Source: Rickettsia tamurae (GTDB lineage Bacteria; Pseudomonadota; Alphaproteobacteria; Rickettsiales; Rickettsiaceae). From it: 64,000 bases of DNA. Where the stretch lies: positions 52,892 through 116,891 of the forward strand of contig NZ_CCMG01000015.1 in NCBI RefSeq assembly GCF_000751075.1, given 5' to 3'. How positions within the stretch are numbered: position 1 is the first letter of the stretch; each line of letters starts with the position of its first letter. Below are positions 1 through 9,282 of this stretch, piece by piece. A program made the translations under genes and the position numbers. The notes beneath the pieces were generated by a model. It had not been told where the DNA came from. It worked only from the letters and a program-made list of their open reading frames with translations, and ran no database searches.

Positions 1-10
1 AAATAATTTT

Positions 11-319
11 GTGAATTATACTAATAATGCTATTATACCGGTGCTTAATAAAATAGAAGATTCCAAGGAATTTGCTTTAAATCTAGGAAAACAATCTTCA
101 GTAATAAAGCAATACGGCTTTAGGGCAATAGAAGCTTTTAGTAAAAATTCTGAATTGAAAGACGGTGAATTTTTAGTAGTTGACGTGAAAGGTAAAGATG
201 TCGGACTAACCTTTAACGATAAAGCTATTGATCAGATCTTTAGTGATGTAAGAGTATTAGAATTTATGAATGCCATGGCTATGATAGATCAAGAAAGAAA
301 AGTTGAAAATAAAAAATAA
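11..319 (+). CDS. Hypothetical protein, possibly 5'-truncated by the window
   Basis: I do not recognise this 102-residue product. It is mainly helical and charged, with no signal peptide and no clear membrane segment. The first usable start is GTG at 11, but the three codons before it are open to the window edge, so it may be the C-terminal part of a longer protein. It ends with a lysine-rich tail (KVENKK). It lies just upstream of a dead Dabb gene and thrS on the same strand. The composition fits a real AT-rich rickettsial gene. Confidence 0.55.
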   Translation: MNYTNNAIIPVLNKIEDSKEFALNLGKQSSVIKQYGFRAIEAFSKNSELKDGEFLVVDVKGKDVGLTFNDKAIDQIFSDVRVLEFMNAMAMIDQERKVENKK

Positions 320-338
320 TCTTAAGAATTATATTGAT

Positions 339-653
339 ATGCTCAAACATATAGTATTATTTAAATTTGCAATAACTGCTTCAGAAAGGCAAATATAGCA
401 GGCTTTAGCAAAGTTAGGAAATTTAAAAAATACTACTATTCCACAAATTAAATCTTTTAGTTTTAGCAGAAATTGTAGCCCTGAAAATTTAAATAAGGGT
501 TTTAGCTATGCTTTTGTTATGGAGTTTTTAAGTGAGAAAGATAGAGAAGATTATTTAAAACACCATGATCATATTAGAGTAGCTTCTGACGATATTATGC
601 CTTTAACTGAGGATGGGATAAATTCGGTGATAGTATTAGATTATAAATTTTAA
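339..653 (+). pseudogene. Dabb (stress-responsive A/B barrel) protein, one nonsense codon
   Basis: An ATG at 339 opens a 104-codon frame that is intact to TAA at 651-653 except for a TAG at 396-398 (codon 20). The translation starts MLKHIVLFKF and ends SVIVLDYKF. This is the size and the strand pattern (N-terminal H-I-V-x-F-K-F, C-terminal hydrophobic strand) of small Dabb-domain proteins. The rest of the frame has no indel, so the lesion looks recent. The Dabb assignment is from family knowledge; the single stop is read directly. thrS begins 24 bases downstream. Confidence 0.75.
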
Positions 654-677
654 GATAAAGAAATAAGTTATAAAATA

Positions 678-2585
678 ATGATTAATATTTCCTTTCCCGA
701 TGGGAGTATAAAACAATTTGAAAAAAACATTACCGCCTATGAAGTAGCAAATGCGATTTCAATGTCACTTGCAAAACAAGCAATGGTTGCTGAAATAAAC
801 GGTGAGCTTAAAGATTTAAGTACCGTAATTGAAAATGATTGCAAGCTTCGTATTTTAACCGTAAAAGATCCTGAATGTCTTGAGATAATAAGGCACGATG
901 CTGCTCATTTAACTGCTGAAGCCGTAAAGGAACTATTCCCTGAAACTCAAGTAACAATAGGTCCTGCAATTGAAAACGGTTATTATTACGATTTTGCTCG
1001 TGATAAACCTTTTACCACTGATGATTTAGCTGTTATAGAAGCTAAAATGCAAGAACTTTCAAAAAAGAACGAGAAAGTAACAAGAGAGCTATGGGATAGG
1101 GATAAAGCCGTAGAGTTTTTTAAATCGATAGGAGAGCATTATAAAGCCGAAATTATTGCTTCAATTCCGGCAGGTGAACCAATTACTTTATACAGGCAAG
1201 GTAATTTTATTGATTTATGTCTAGGTCCGCATGCTCCCTCTACAGGGTTTGTTAAGCATTTTAAGTTGATGAAAGTTGCAGGAGCTTATTGGCGAGGTGA
1301 TAGTTGTAATGAGATGTTGCAGCGTATATACGGTACGGCGTGGGCTACGAAAGAGCAACTAGATAATTACCTTTTTATGCTTGAAGAAGCCGAAAAGCGT
1401 GATCATAGAAAGCTTGGGCGAGAGCTTGATTTATTCCACTTCCAAGAAGAAGCTCAAGGAATGGTATTCTGGCATGATAAGGGCTGGAGTATATATAATA
1501 TTATCGAGCAATATATTAGGAAAAAGATTCGTAAAAACGGTTATATTGAAGTTAAGACTCCTGTTTTGGTGGATAAAAGACTTTGGGAGGCTTCAGGACA
1601 CTGGGAAAAATTTCGTGATGATATGTTCGCGTTAGAAACAGATGATAAGACATTAGCTTTAAAGCCGATGAATTGCCCTTGCCACGTGCAGATTTTCAAA
1701 CAAGGTATCAAGAGCTATCGTGATTTACCGCTTCGTATGTCGGAGTTTGGTTTGTGTCACCGTAATGAGGCGTCCGGTGCATTGCACGGTTTAATGAGAG
1801 TGCGTAGCTTAGTGCAAGATGATGCACATATATTTTGTGCTGAGGAACAAATTACCGATGAAACGGTTAGTTTCTGTAAGCTACTGACGGAAGTTTATAA
1901 AGATTTCGGCTTTACCGATATAAAGGTAAAATTTTCTGATCGTCCTGAAATCAGAGCAGGAAGTGATGAAGTTTGGGATAAGGCTGAGAATGCTTTAAAA
2001 GAAGCAGTAGAAAAAGCAGGGTTTACTTATACGCTAAACCCAGGTGAGGGGGCATTTTACGGTCCAAAGCTTGAGTTTGTTTTAACCGATGCGATAGGAC
2101 GGCAGTGGCAATGCGGTACGCTTCAGATGGATTTTGTATTGCCGGAGCGACTCGATGCTAGCTATATCGCAGCAAGCGGTGAGAAAAAAAGACCTGTAAT
2201 GCTGCATAGAGCAATCCTTGGTTCGCTTGAGCGTTTTATCGGTATATTGATCGAAGAATATGCGGGACGTTTTCCGCTTTGGATTGCTCCTATACAGGTC
2301 GCTGTGGCGACCATTACCAGTGATTTAAACGATTATGCTTTAGAAGTACAAAAAGCTTTAATTGATAATGGCGTAAGAACGGATATTAATATCTCACCTG
2401 ATAAAATTAACCATAAGATTCGTGAGTTTTCTAATCAAAAAATACCGATGATTGCCGTAATCGGTAAGCAGGAAAAAGAAAATAAACAAGTAACGATAAG
2501 AAGACTCGGAACTACCGAGCAGGAAGTATTATCGATTGAGCAGTTAATAGTTCTAGTTAAGGAAGAGAATAGTAGGTATCTATAA
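678..2585 (+). CDS. thrS: Threonine--tRNA ligase
   Basis: Charges tRNA-Thr with threonine in the cytoplasm and edits mischarged Ser-tRNA-Thr. The 635-residue protein is full length for the bacterial family. The order is an N-terminal TGS domain (about 1-61), the editing domain with its zinc-type motif H73-x3-H77 plus C181/H185, then the class II catalytic core. The core has the zinc Cys in [10 protein letters not shown], motif 2 around [15 protein letters not shown] and motif 3 around [12 protein letters not shown]. The anticodon-binding domain starts near residue 535 (WIAPIQVAV). The ATG start matches the conserved N-terminus. I see no T-box or thrS operator-like leader in the short upstream gap. 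Confidence 0.98.
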   Translation: MINISFPDGSIKQFEKNITAYEVANAISMSLAKQAMVAEINGELKDLSTVIENDCKLRILTVKDPECLEIIRHDAAHLTAEAVKELFPETQVTIGPAIENGYYYDFARDKPFTTDDLAVIEAKMQELSKKNEKVTRELWDRDKAVEFFKSIGEHYKAEIIASIPAGEPITLYRQGNFIDLCLGPHAPSTGFVKHFKLMKVAGAYWRGDSCNEMLQRIYGTAWATKEQLDNYLFMLEEAEKRDHRKLGRELDLFHFQEEAQGMVFWHDKGWSIYNIIEQYIRKKIRKNGYIEVKTPVLVDKRLWEASGHWEKFRDDMFALETDDKTLALKPMNCPCHVQIFKQGIKSYRDLPLRMSEFGLCHRNEASGALHGLMRVRSLVQDDAHIFCAEEQITDETVSFCKLLTEVYKDFGFTDIKVKFSDRPEIRAGSDEVWDKAENALKEAVEKAGFTYTLNPGEGAFYGPKLEFVLTDAIGRQWQCGTLQMDFVLPERLDASYIAASGEKKRPVMLHRAILGSLERFIGILIEEYAGRFPLWIAPIQVAVATITSDLNDYALEVQKALIDNGVRTDINISPDKINHKIREFSNQKIPMIAVIGKQEKENKQVTIRRLGTTEQEVLSIEQLIVLVKEENSRYL

Positions 2586-2660
2586 TATCTCGTATAGCTT
2601 TTTTGATGTCATTTCTAACTAAAGCGGCATTGTTGTATAAATCATAAGGCATGTTCGGTG

Positions 2661-2693
2661 TTGTCATACTGTGGCTTGACCACGGTATGACAC
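2661..2693. repeat. Class B palindromic repeat
   Basis: A near-perfect inverted repeat centred on TGTGGCTTGACCACGG and flanked by TGTCATA/TATGACA. It lies in the 165-bp gap between thrS and the broken ABC exporter and is the same unit seen many times in this window. It could act as a bidirectional hairpin. Confidence 0.85.
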
Positions 2694-2750
2694 CGGAAAG
2701 AGCTAAATTTCTGCCTATGTAGGAATGCATACCACAAAAGTTCTCTAAAT

Positions 2751-4433
2751 TTGTCCAATATTTCTCAACTTATGAAAATCAAAACTTATCCTGTTCCTTT
2801 TTTATGGTCGGTTATAAAGCCGTATAAATATTGCTATCTTGTTATGATGATTGCACCGTTTGCGAGCGCTTTTCATCCTATTCTATATAATTATGCCGTA
2901 AAGCTTTTGCTTGATTTGTTTACCCAAAACGAAAAGATTACATTCGCACAAGGTTATAAACCAATAATATGGTTTGTAATGGCACAAGCAATACTTGATG
3001 TAGCTTGGCGTGCTCACAATTTTGCACAGCTTAAAGACATGCCTTATATCTTTCAAGATATGATGAATAAAATATGTAATCACTGTTTTGATTTGCCGTA
3101 TACTTATTTTCAAAATAACCTTTCCGGTTCTATAGTCGGAAGAGTACGGGGCATAGGTGATAATTATTATAAAATGCACCAAGCAATTGAGTATAAATTA
3201 AGCCAAACTCTACTTATTACATTATTTTCCGGTGTTACTCTTGCCTATATTAATATTAAAATATTTATTATTGTTGGTTTTATTGCTGTTTATTTACCGC
3301 TTGCATTACGGTTTTTTATCAAACTTGCAAAAATGGAGCAGGATAAGCAAGATTCTTGGTATAATTTATTTGGTATCGTAGCTGATTGTATTACAAATAT
3401 TTTTACCATTTTTTCATTTGCGGCAAAACAGAGAGAATTAAATAAAATAAAAGATTATTATCATAATGTGCATAATAGTTTAACAACTAGATATTATAAA
3501 TATGATCTCATTATCTCTATAATATTGAACTTAGTATATTGGGTATATTTGATAGGAGTATTTGTATACGTAATTTACTTGTGTAATCTTGGTGAGATCG
3601 GTATCGGTGATATCGCTTTTATTATGTCACTAACTTTTTATTTGCTGAAAATTCTTGGCATGCTACTATGAGAGTTAAAGACTTTTTAGAAGATGTTATA
3701 GATAAAGAAAATGCTGCTGAATTAAAAATCTCTAAAGGCGAGATTATATTTAAGGATATATCTTTTGCATGCAAAGAGGGTAGTAGTGTATTTAGCAATC
3801 TTAATTTGCATATTAAGGCTGGTGAGAAGGTAGGTATTGTAGGGCATTCAGGTAGTGGTAAATCTACTTTGATTGCATTATTGTTGAAAAATTTTAAAGC
3901 TGAAAAACCGGCGATATTATAATCGATAACCAAAGCCTTTACAATACTTCCTCTGACAGCCTGCGGGAGCAGATATCATTAATTCCTCAAGATATTATGC
4001 TTTTTCATCTAAGGAAATAGAAAATACTGCCAAAGCTGCAAATATCCATGAATTTATCGAGAGTTTACCGGAAAAATATAACACCATTGTCGGTGAGAGA
4101 GGAGTAAAGCTAAGTGGCGGACAGAGACAACGTATAGCAATTGCTCGTGCTATTCTTAAAAACGCTCCGATTTTGGTTTTAGATGAAGCAACTTCAAGCT
4201 TTGATAGCCATACTGAGCAAGAAGTGAAAAAATCTATTAATACCATGCTTGATATTGAGAATGTAACTATAATTGCTATAGCCCACAGATTATCTACTAT
4301 CAAGCATATGGATAGAATTATTGTTATGGATAAAGGCAAGATCATAGAAGACGGCACTTTTACGGAACTCGTTCGTAAGGAAAAGGGTAAGTTTAAGGAG
4401 CTTTGGGAGCATCAAGTTAACGGATTTGTTTGA
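2751..4433 (+). pseudogene. ABC exporter (MsbA / Atm1-type half transporter), multiply frameshifted
   Basis: A fused membrane plus ATPase exporter of the type that flips lipids or exports peptides or drugs, now broken into pieces in different frames. The transmembrane domain runs 2751-3671 (TTG 2751, or ATG 2772) and stops after GMLL. A new frame from ATG 3668 carries the start of the ATPase with Walker A GHSGSGKST and stops at 3922. A third frame (IDNQSLYNTSSDSLREQ) ends at TAG near 4018. A fourth frame carries the signature LSGGQRQR, Walker B LVLDEA and the H-loop AIAHRLS to 4433. Compared with intact 580-600-residue exporters, the end of the last membrane helix also seems deleted near 3660. 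At least three lesions make a working protein unlikely. Confidence 0.9.
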
Positions 4434-4564
4434 GCCTTATTTTAAACCGGCGTATATGCAAGGTATACTAATTTTAGGAAACAAAACTAACTATGAAGTT
4501 CATAACTTAATAAAAGGCATTTATTACATTTATAATCAAATATTCCATGAAATGTTGTTTTTAA

Positions 4565-5290
4565 TTACCAATCTTTTTCACAAGATGGACAATTTGAATA
4601 ATTAGAACGTGCATATGAGTTTCCTGATACCGGTTCTGCTATAGGATAAAAAACTTTCTTTTTTAAACATTTTTGTATTCGCTTACTAATTTTGCTTCCT
4701 TCTATAGAAATATCACTGTCTAATTCTGCTAATTGTCTTTCCATTAACGGTTCTAATTTTTTATAGCTTGAAAGCCATAATCTGCGAGCCGCAGCATAGT
4801 CCTCTCTCCAAAAAGTAATTGTTCCTCCGAGATATCGGTCTTTATCATTTATTATATATAAAGGTAGATATTTCCCTTCATCTGTACGTAATACAAGCTG
4901 CTCTTCATAAGCTTTTGACCAGGAAATAGGATATAAATAGAGAAATTTTGCATTTTCAATATTTTCTTCAATATCAATAGGAGTTTCACTAACATAGTCT
5001 GCTGTTATTTTATAACTAATTATTACGCCCAATTGCTCTAATTCATCTTTATCTTTCAATGCATGATAGCTTAAATGTGAAGCATGCAAAGCATCTTTAT
5101 TAGGAATTACTGTATAAAAAACCAATTTATTTTTTGTAGGACTAAAAAATTCTCCATTATTTAATATATTACCGTTTTGATATAAAGAACCGGTAAAACT
5201 ACAAAGTAAATGCCAAGCCTTTCCATAATCCTTTAGTAAGAATTGCTTACTTTTATTAAACGATATAGTAACAAGATATATGCTAGACAT
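4565..5290 (-). CDS. Conserved hypothetical protein with C-terminal Zn-ribbon-like Cys pair (DUF2310-like)
   Basis: A 241-residue soluble protein starting MSSIYLVTISFNKS and ending NCPSCEKDW. The length, the Trp-rich middle (ISWSKAYEEQ, ITFWREDYAAARRLWLSSY) and the terminal CPxC resemble the DUF2310 family, annotated as Zn-ribbon, possibly nucleic-acid-binding, proteins. Only one CxxC pair is visible, so a full zinc site would need other ligands. It converges on the dead ABC exporter and stands apart from the minus-strand pair upstream, with a terminator between them. The family call is from memory of the motif layout and is tentative. Confidence 0.6.
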   Translation of the reverse strand: MSSIYLVTISFNKSKQFLLKDYGKAWHLLCSFTGSLYQNGNILNNGEFFSPTKNKLVFYTVIPNKDALHASHLSYHALKDKDELEQLGVIISYKITADYVSETPIDIEENIENAKFLYLYPISWSKAYEEQLVLRTDEGKYLPLYIINDKDRYLGGTITFWREDYAAARRLWLSSYKKLEPLMERQLAELDSDISIEGSKISKRIQKCLKKKVFYPIAEPVSGNSYARSNYSNCPSCEKDW

Positions 5291-5358
5291 AAATAAAATT
5301 TACCTATTTAGCTAAGAATGCTGCCTTTTATAATCTAACTTAATCGGAGTTTATTCCT

Positions 5359-5398
5359 AAAAAAGCTTACTATTTAGGAATAAGTTCCTAAATAGTAA
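5359..5398 (-). terminator. Rho-independent terminator of the 5465-7068 pair
   Basis: A perfect 14-bp stem (5367-5380 with 5385-5398) closes a TAAG loop. Read on the minus strand it is followed after two bases by six T residues (A run at 5359-5364). It lies 67 bases beyond the stop of the second gene of the minus-strand pair. It is the clearest intrinsic terminator in the window. Confidence 0.85.
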
Positions 5399-5464
5399 TA
5401 TTAGTATTGATTTTAAACCTACTTTAAATAAGAAGTATAAAATACTACTTTTCAAAGAAAAGAG

Positions 5465-5878
5465 TTACACCCCTAAGGCTTTTTTACCTTTAGATTGTTC
5501 TTGTTCAACTGCTTGAGTATGAGATTTGACTTGAGGGATTGCAAGATCGACTACATGTTCATATCTAACGCCGTTTTCAAATAAAACTTGACCGCATTTA
5601 TTCACTTGAATAACATCTTCTTTAGAGAATTTATTTAAAATAACTTCCGTGATGTCATAAAGGAATTTCCAAGATAATTCTATTCTTTCTTGTAATGTCA
5701 GCTTTTTATTTTCCGGTTTTTGACTATTAAGGGCAATATTTGGTGAATCGTCAATATTACCTCCTTCAGCAGGTAATATATTTTTTTTACGTGCTGCTAT
5801 TTTCTTATACATTAAAAATATTAATAATAATGCTAAGCAACCTACGGCAATTAAAATATGAGTATTAGAATTAGACAC
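5465..5878 (-). CDS. Hypothetical membrane-anchored protein, coupled to the upstream orphan
   Basis: A 137-residue protein with one N-terminal membrane span (ILIAVGCLALLLIFLMY, about 8-24) followed by a basic stop-transfer stretch (KKIAARKK) and a charged soluble domain, so probably an N-out, C-in inner-membrane anchor. The start is GTG 5878-5876, which overlaps the TAG of the upstream gene by one base (TAGTG), a layout typical of translational coupling. The product likely works with its neighbour. I recognise no domain. A strong terminator follows. Confidence 0.7.
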   Translation of the reverse strand: MSNSNTHILIAVGCLALLLIFLMYKKIAARKKNILPAEGGNIDDSPNIALNSQKPENKKLTLQERIELSWKFLYDITEVILNKFSKEDVIQVNKCGQVLFENGVRYEHVVDLAIPQVKSHTQAVEQEQSKGKKALGV

Positions 5879-7068
5879 TATTTTGCTCTTCCTTGTTGTT
5901 GAGTTAAGTTTTGTGTTTTAGAAAGCATCGTAACCACTGCTTTACCTATATTAACTAAGTTAGCTATATCAGGAGCTAGCTTTGCAACTGCTAAGACCGG
6001 AGGCGGTAATAAGTTAGTTTTTATTGTTAGACTTATAACATTTCCGAGTTCTTTACTTCCTGGTATTACTCCTACTATTTTTTTTATGTCGCTTGCAATT
6101 TCCGTAGCTTTTTCTGTTGCTTTACATAAGGATTCTATCTTTTCGCCAAAAGAAGATTCCGGATTTAATACTTTTAATAATTCTGTTTTAGCTTCATTTA
6201 GATTACCCGAAATAGTATTCTTTACAGAGTTTAATTTGTCAATATTTATATCTTGTGGAATTGCACTTTCAATATTACTTTTTAGTTCTGCTATTTTTTC
6301 TTCTACTTCATCTTTGCTTTTTGGTATAGCTTTAGCAGCTTTTGCAACATTCTCTAGTGAAGCTTGATTATTAGGGTTTTTATTTGCTATTTCAATAATT
6401 TTTCGAGGCGGTTCTTTTGATATTTCTGAAATTGCGGCAACTTTTTTGGCTTTTTCATAGATGTTTTCAAGCTTCTCATTAGATTTAGTCTCTTCTCTTA
6501 TTTCTTTTATATCGTTATGCAATTTTGTTATTTTTGGCAATAATTTTTCAGAGTCAATAAAATTATTTACTTTTTCAAGTATTCCGCTTGTTTGTATAAA
6601 TATTCCAAGCATCGGTATTTGAGTGGATATAACCCCGACTAATATATTTTCTAATGATTCTATAATTTTTTTAGAAGCTCCAGGATAGAGTTTATCTAAT
6701 TCTTGCTGAAATTTTAAAACTTGTTCTAAAACGTTTAAACATTTTTCTACAATAACCCCGTCAAATAAAAAGGTATCTTTTGTTTTTAGCTGTTCTTGAT
6801 ATGCTTTCTCAAGTGCTTCAGATAAAGTAGTTAGAGATTCTTGGATTGTCCTATTAAAAAGTTTTTCTATTTTCTCTACATCGATATTTTCAGTGTGAGA
6901 TAATTCATTTAAAGAATTTTGTATAATATAAAATAAATGATCTTCTAAATCTTTTACATTCATTTTCAAAGATTTTGTAAAACCTTTTAATTTTATTAAA
7001 AGTCTTTGTAGTTCTTCTTGTTGTTCTTTGTTTAATCCGCTGAAACTAGAAAAATCAATTATAGACAT
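5878..7068 (-). CDS. Large helical orphan protein, first gene of a coupled pair
   Basis: A 396-residue, Lys/Glu/Asn/Ile-rich protein predicted almost wholly helical with coiled-coil-like heptads (about 1-60, 160-300). It has two longer apolar stretches: about 145-170 (ILVGVISTQIPMLGIFIQ) and about 345-385 (PPPVLAVAKLAPDIANL). There is no signal peptide. It has no domain I know; it could be a structural or secreted helical protein of the rickettsial lineage. It is divergent from tolC across 217 bases and overlaps the next gene by one base. Function is unassigned. Confidence 0.7.
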   Translation of the reverse strand: MSIIDFSSFSGLNKEQQEELQRLLIKLKGFTKSLKMNVKDLEDHLFYIIQNSLNELSHTENIDVEKIEKLFNRTIQESLTTLSEALEKAYQEQLKTKDTFLFDGVIVEKCLNVLEQVLKFQQELDKLYPGASKKIIESLENILVGVISTQIPMLGIFIQTSGILEKVNNFIDSEKLLPKITKLHNDIKEIREETKSNEKLENIYEKAKKVAAISEISKEPPRKIIEIANKNPNNQASLENVAKAAKAIPKSKDEVEEKIAELKSNIESAIPQDINIDKLNSVKNTISGNLNEAKTELLKVLNPESSFGEKIESLCKATEKATEIASDIKKIVGVIPGSKELGNVISLTIKTNLLPPPVLAVAKLAPDIANLVNIGKAVVTMLSKTQNLTQQQGRAK

Positions 7069-7233
7069 AAAATTTATTATTTTGTTATCAAATATTAATT
7101 AATCTTAAAGCTTTATAACCGTAAAATAAAATGTAAAATAGTTATCATTGCCCTTGAGATTAATTTTTGTTATATTACGTGCTAACATTGCTACAATAGA
7201 TTTATATTGTTTTATTGGGATATAGGTATATTC

Positions 7234-7262
7234 TTGAAAGATTAAACTAATCTAACTAATAT
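7234..7262 (+). promoter_or_regulatory. Candidate sigma-70 promoter for tolC
   Basis: TTGAAA at 7234-7239 and TAATAT at 7257-7262 with a 17-base spacer, ending 23 bases before the tolC ATG. It is found by eye only; the AT-rich background makes chance matches easy. Confidence 0.4.
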
Positions 7263-7285
7263 ATTATCAATTATTCAAAAAATTT

Positions 7286-8662
7286 ATGCGTAAATTAACT
7301 ACATTTATTGTTACGTTATTGCTAACTAGTTCGGTTGCCGCTGTTGATTTGCAGGAAGCTTTAACTGAAGGGTATAAGAGTAATGAGGAGCTGAAAGCTG
7401 CTAGAATTAAGTTTTTAGACTCGATTGAGCAGTTTCCACGAGCTTTTTCGGGGTTTATGCCTAGTGCTGGAATGAAGATTGAAAGAAGTAATAGTAAAAC
7501 CAAATATAATAAAAAATATGCAGATAGGCTTGGTCTTGCTCCAAGGGAAACAGATAGTGATCAAGGTACATTAACAATTCAACAGTCTCTATTTAATGGT
7601 GGTTCTAGCGTTGCGGCTCTTAAAGCTGCTCAAGCAGGATTTAGAGCCGCACGGGGTGCATATTATGCCGGTGAACAAAAAATATTATTAAATTTAATAA
7701 CTGCGTATCTTGATTGTTTTGAGAGCAAAGAGAAATATGATATTTCCGAAAGTAGGGTTCGCACTAACATACAACAAGTTAACACCGTTGAGGAGAAATT
7801 AAGACTTGGAGAAGCAACGGAAATAGATATAGCAACCGCAAGAGCAGGACTTGCAGCGGCAGAAACGAATAAACTAGCTGCCTATGCTGATTTTCAAGGA
7901 AAAAAAGCAAATTTTATTAGAGTATTTGGAATAGAGCCGACTAATATAACTATGCCTGAGTTACCTAAAATGTTACCTGCTTCATTAGATGAGTTAACAG
8001 GAAGAGCTGCTAAGCTCAATCCTGATATTGATTCGGCAAGGCATAATGTAACTTCGGCTAAAGCCTTAGAAATGGCAGAAAAAGGGAAATTATTACCGCA
8101 AGTAAGCGTGCAACTGCAATCCGGTAGAACGCACTACAATCCACAAGATGATATAAATGCTAGAAATGTAAATGCTATAAATAATAGAAGCTATACTACT
8201 ACTCTTTCGGTAAATATTCCTATTTATCCTGAGGGAGGAGCTCAATATTCAAGAATCAGATCGGCTAAAAATCAAACAAGAAATAGTGCAGTTCAACTTG
8301 ATAGTACGATAAAGCAGACCCAAGCAGGGGTTGTAAGCGTATGGGAGGGATTTGAAGCAGCAAAATCTCGTATTGTTGCAGCTAATCAAGGAGTAGATGC
8401 TGCTCAAATATCATATGACGGTACTGTACAAGAAGAAATAGTAGGGTCTAAAACAATATTAGATGTTTTAACTGCTGAAGAAAAATTATACGAAGCAAAA
8501 ATAACTCGTGTGGATGCGTATAAATCTTCAGTACTTGCAGCATATCAAATGAAATTGTTAACCGGCGAGCTAACGGCTCAAAGTTTAAAACTTAAAGTAA
8601 AATATTTTAGTCCTGAAGAAGAGTTTAAGACTATTAAAAAGAAAATGTTTATAGGTTTCTAA
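7286..8662 (+). CDS. tolC: TolC-family outer-membrane efflux channel
   Basis: Forms the outer-membrane and periplasmic exit duct for type I secretion and drug efflux. The 458-residue protein has a Sec signal peptide (MRKLTTFIVTLLLTSSVAA) and two tandem OEP halves. The first half has LQEALTEGYKSNEELKAAR and LFNGGSSVAALKAAQAGFRAA; the second has SLDELTGRAAKLNPDIDSA and IPIYPEGGAQYSRIR, the usual internal repeat. Length is typical. It is followed one base later by the popZ-like gene. The likely inner-membrane partner in this window is the EmrA-like protein at 28.6 kb, an inference from function. Confidence 0.95.
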   Translation: MRKLTTFIVTLLLTSSVAAVDLQEALTEGYKSNEELKAARIKFLDSIEQFPRAFSGFMPSAGMKIERSNSKTKYNKKYADRLGLAPRETDSDQGTLTIQQSLFNGGSSVAALKAAQAGFRAARGAYYAGEQKILLNLITAYLDCFESKEKYDISESRVRTNIQQVNTVEEKLRLGEATEIDIATARAGLAAAETNKLAAYADFQGKKANFIRVFGIEPTNITMPELPKMLPASLDELTGRAAKLNPDIDSARHNVTSAKALEMAEKGKLLPQVSVQLQSGRTHYNPQDDINARNVNAINNRSYTTTLSVNIPIYPEGGAQYSRIRSAKNQTRNSAVQLDSTIKQTQAGVVSVWEGFEAAKSRIVAANQGVDAAQISYDGTVQEEIVGSKTILDVLTAEEKLYEAKITRVDAYKSSVLAAYQMKLLTGELTAQSLKLKVKYFSPEEEFKTIKKKMFIGF

Positions 8663-8663
8663 C

Positions 8664-9062
8664 GTGAGTAAGGAAAATAAAAAAAAACAAGATATGTCGA
8701 TAGAAGACATATTAAAATCGATTAAAGGAGTAATTAACGAACGTAAAAATCCTATTCACGAAAATGATAGTGAAGATGAAGATATATTAGAGCTAACGGA
8801 AATAGTAAATCAAGATGAAGAAGAAAAGTTAATATCAACTAAATCTGCTGAAGAGGTAGGTGATATTTTTAAAAGTTTTACCGATACTATTGAAGATAAA
8901 AAGTTGGATAATAATATCTCATCTAAAAATGCACTGGAAGAATTAGTTGTTGAGATGTTAAAACCGGAACTTAAAGCTTGGCTTGATAAAAATCTACCTT
9001 TACTTGTTAAAGAGTTAGTAGAGATTGAAATAAAGAAATTGGTGCAGAATAGTAAGAGGTAG
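8664..9062 (+). CDS. popZ: PopZ-like polar organising protein (DUF2497)
   Basis: PopZ forms polar scaffolds that hold ParB/parS and cell-cycle kinases in alphaproteobacteria. This 132-residue protein has the family layout: an N-terminal helix (MSIEDILKSIKGVINE, about 11-26), an acidic linker (SEDEDILELTE..., about 33-75), and a conserved C-terminal helical oligomerisation region with MLKPELKAWLDKNLPLLV. GTG 8664 is one base after the tolC stop; an internal ATG at 8694 would still give the conserved helix. Shorter than Caulobacter PopZ, mainly in the acidic linker. It may link to the PleD and PleC-like proteins here, an inference. Confidence 0.85.
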   Translation: MSKENKKKQDMSIEDILKSIKGVINERKNPIHENDSEDEDILELTEIVNQDEEEKLISTKSAEEVGDIFKSFTDTIEDKKLDNNISSKNALEELVVEMLKPELKAWLDKNLPLLVKELVEIEIKKLVQNSKR

Positions 9063-9090
9063 AGGAGTAAATGTCATTGTACGGCTCTTT

Positions 9091-9220
9091 ATGTCATTCC
9101 TGCGAAAGCGGGAATCCAGTAAAAAAATACAAAAAACATATTTTTATTTCATCAAAGCTTGTAATTTTGTGCTAGGTTAGTCTTGTTTATTCTGGATTCC
9201 CGCTTTCGCGGGAATGACAT
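9091..9220. repeat. Class C inverted repeat
   Basis: Arms 9091-9119 and 9192-9220 are inverted copies (TTCCTGCGAAAGCGGGAA type, one mismatch) around a 72-base AT-rich loop. It fills the gap between popZ and the ankyrin-like gene. Confidence 0.9.
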
Positions 9221-9282
9221 AGCAACAATGCCTACAGTCGTTCGCAATGACGTTTTAGGATAATTATTTAATAAGGAATTAT

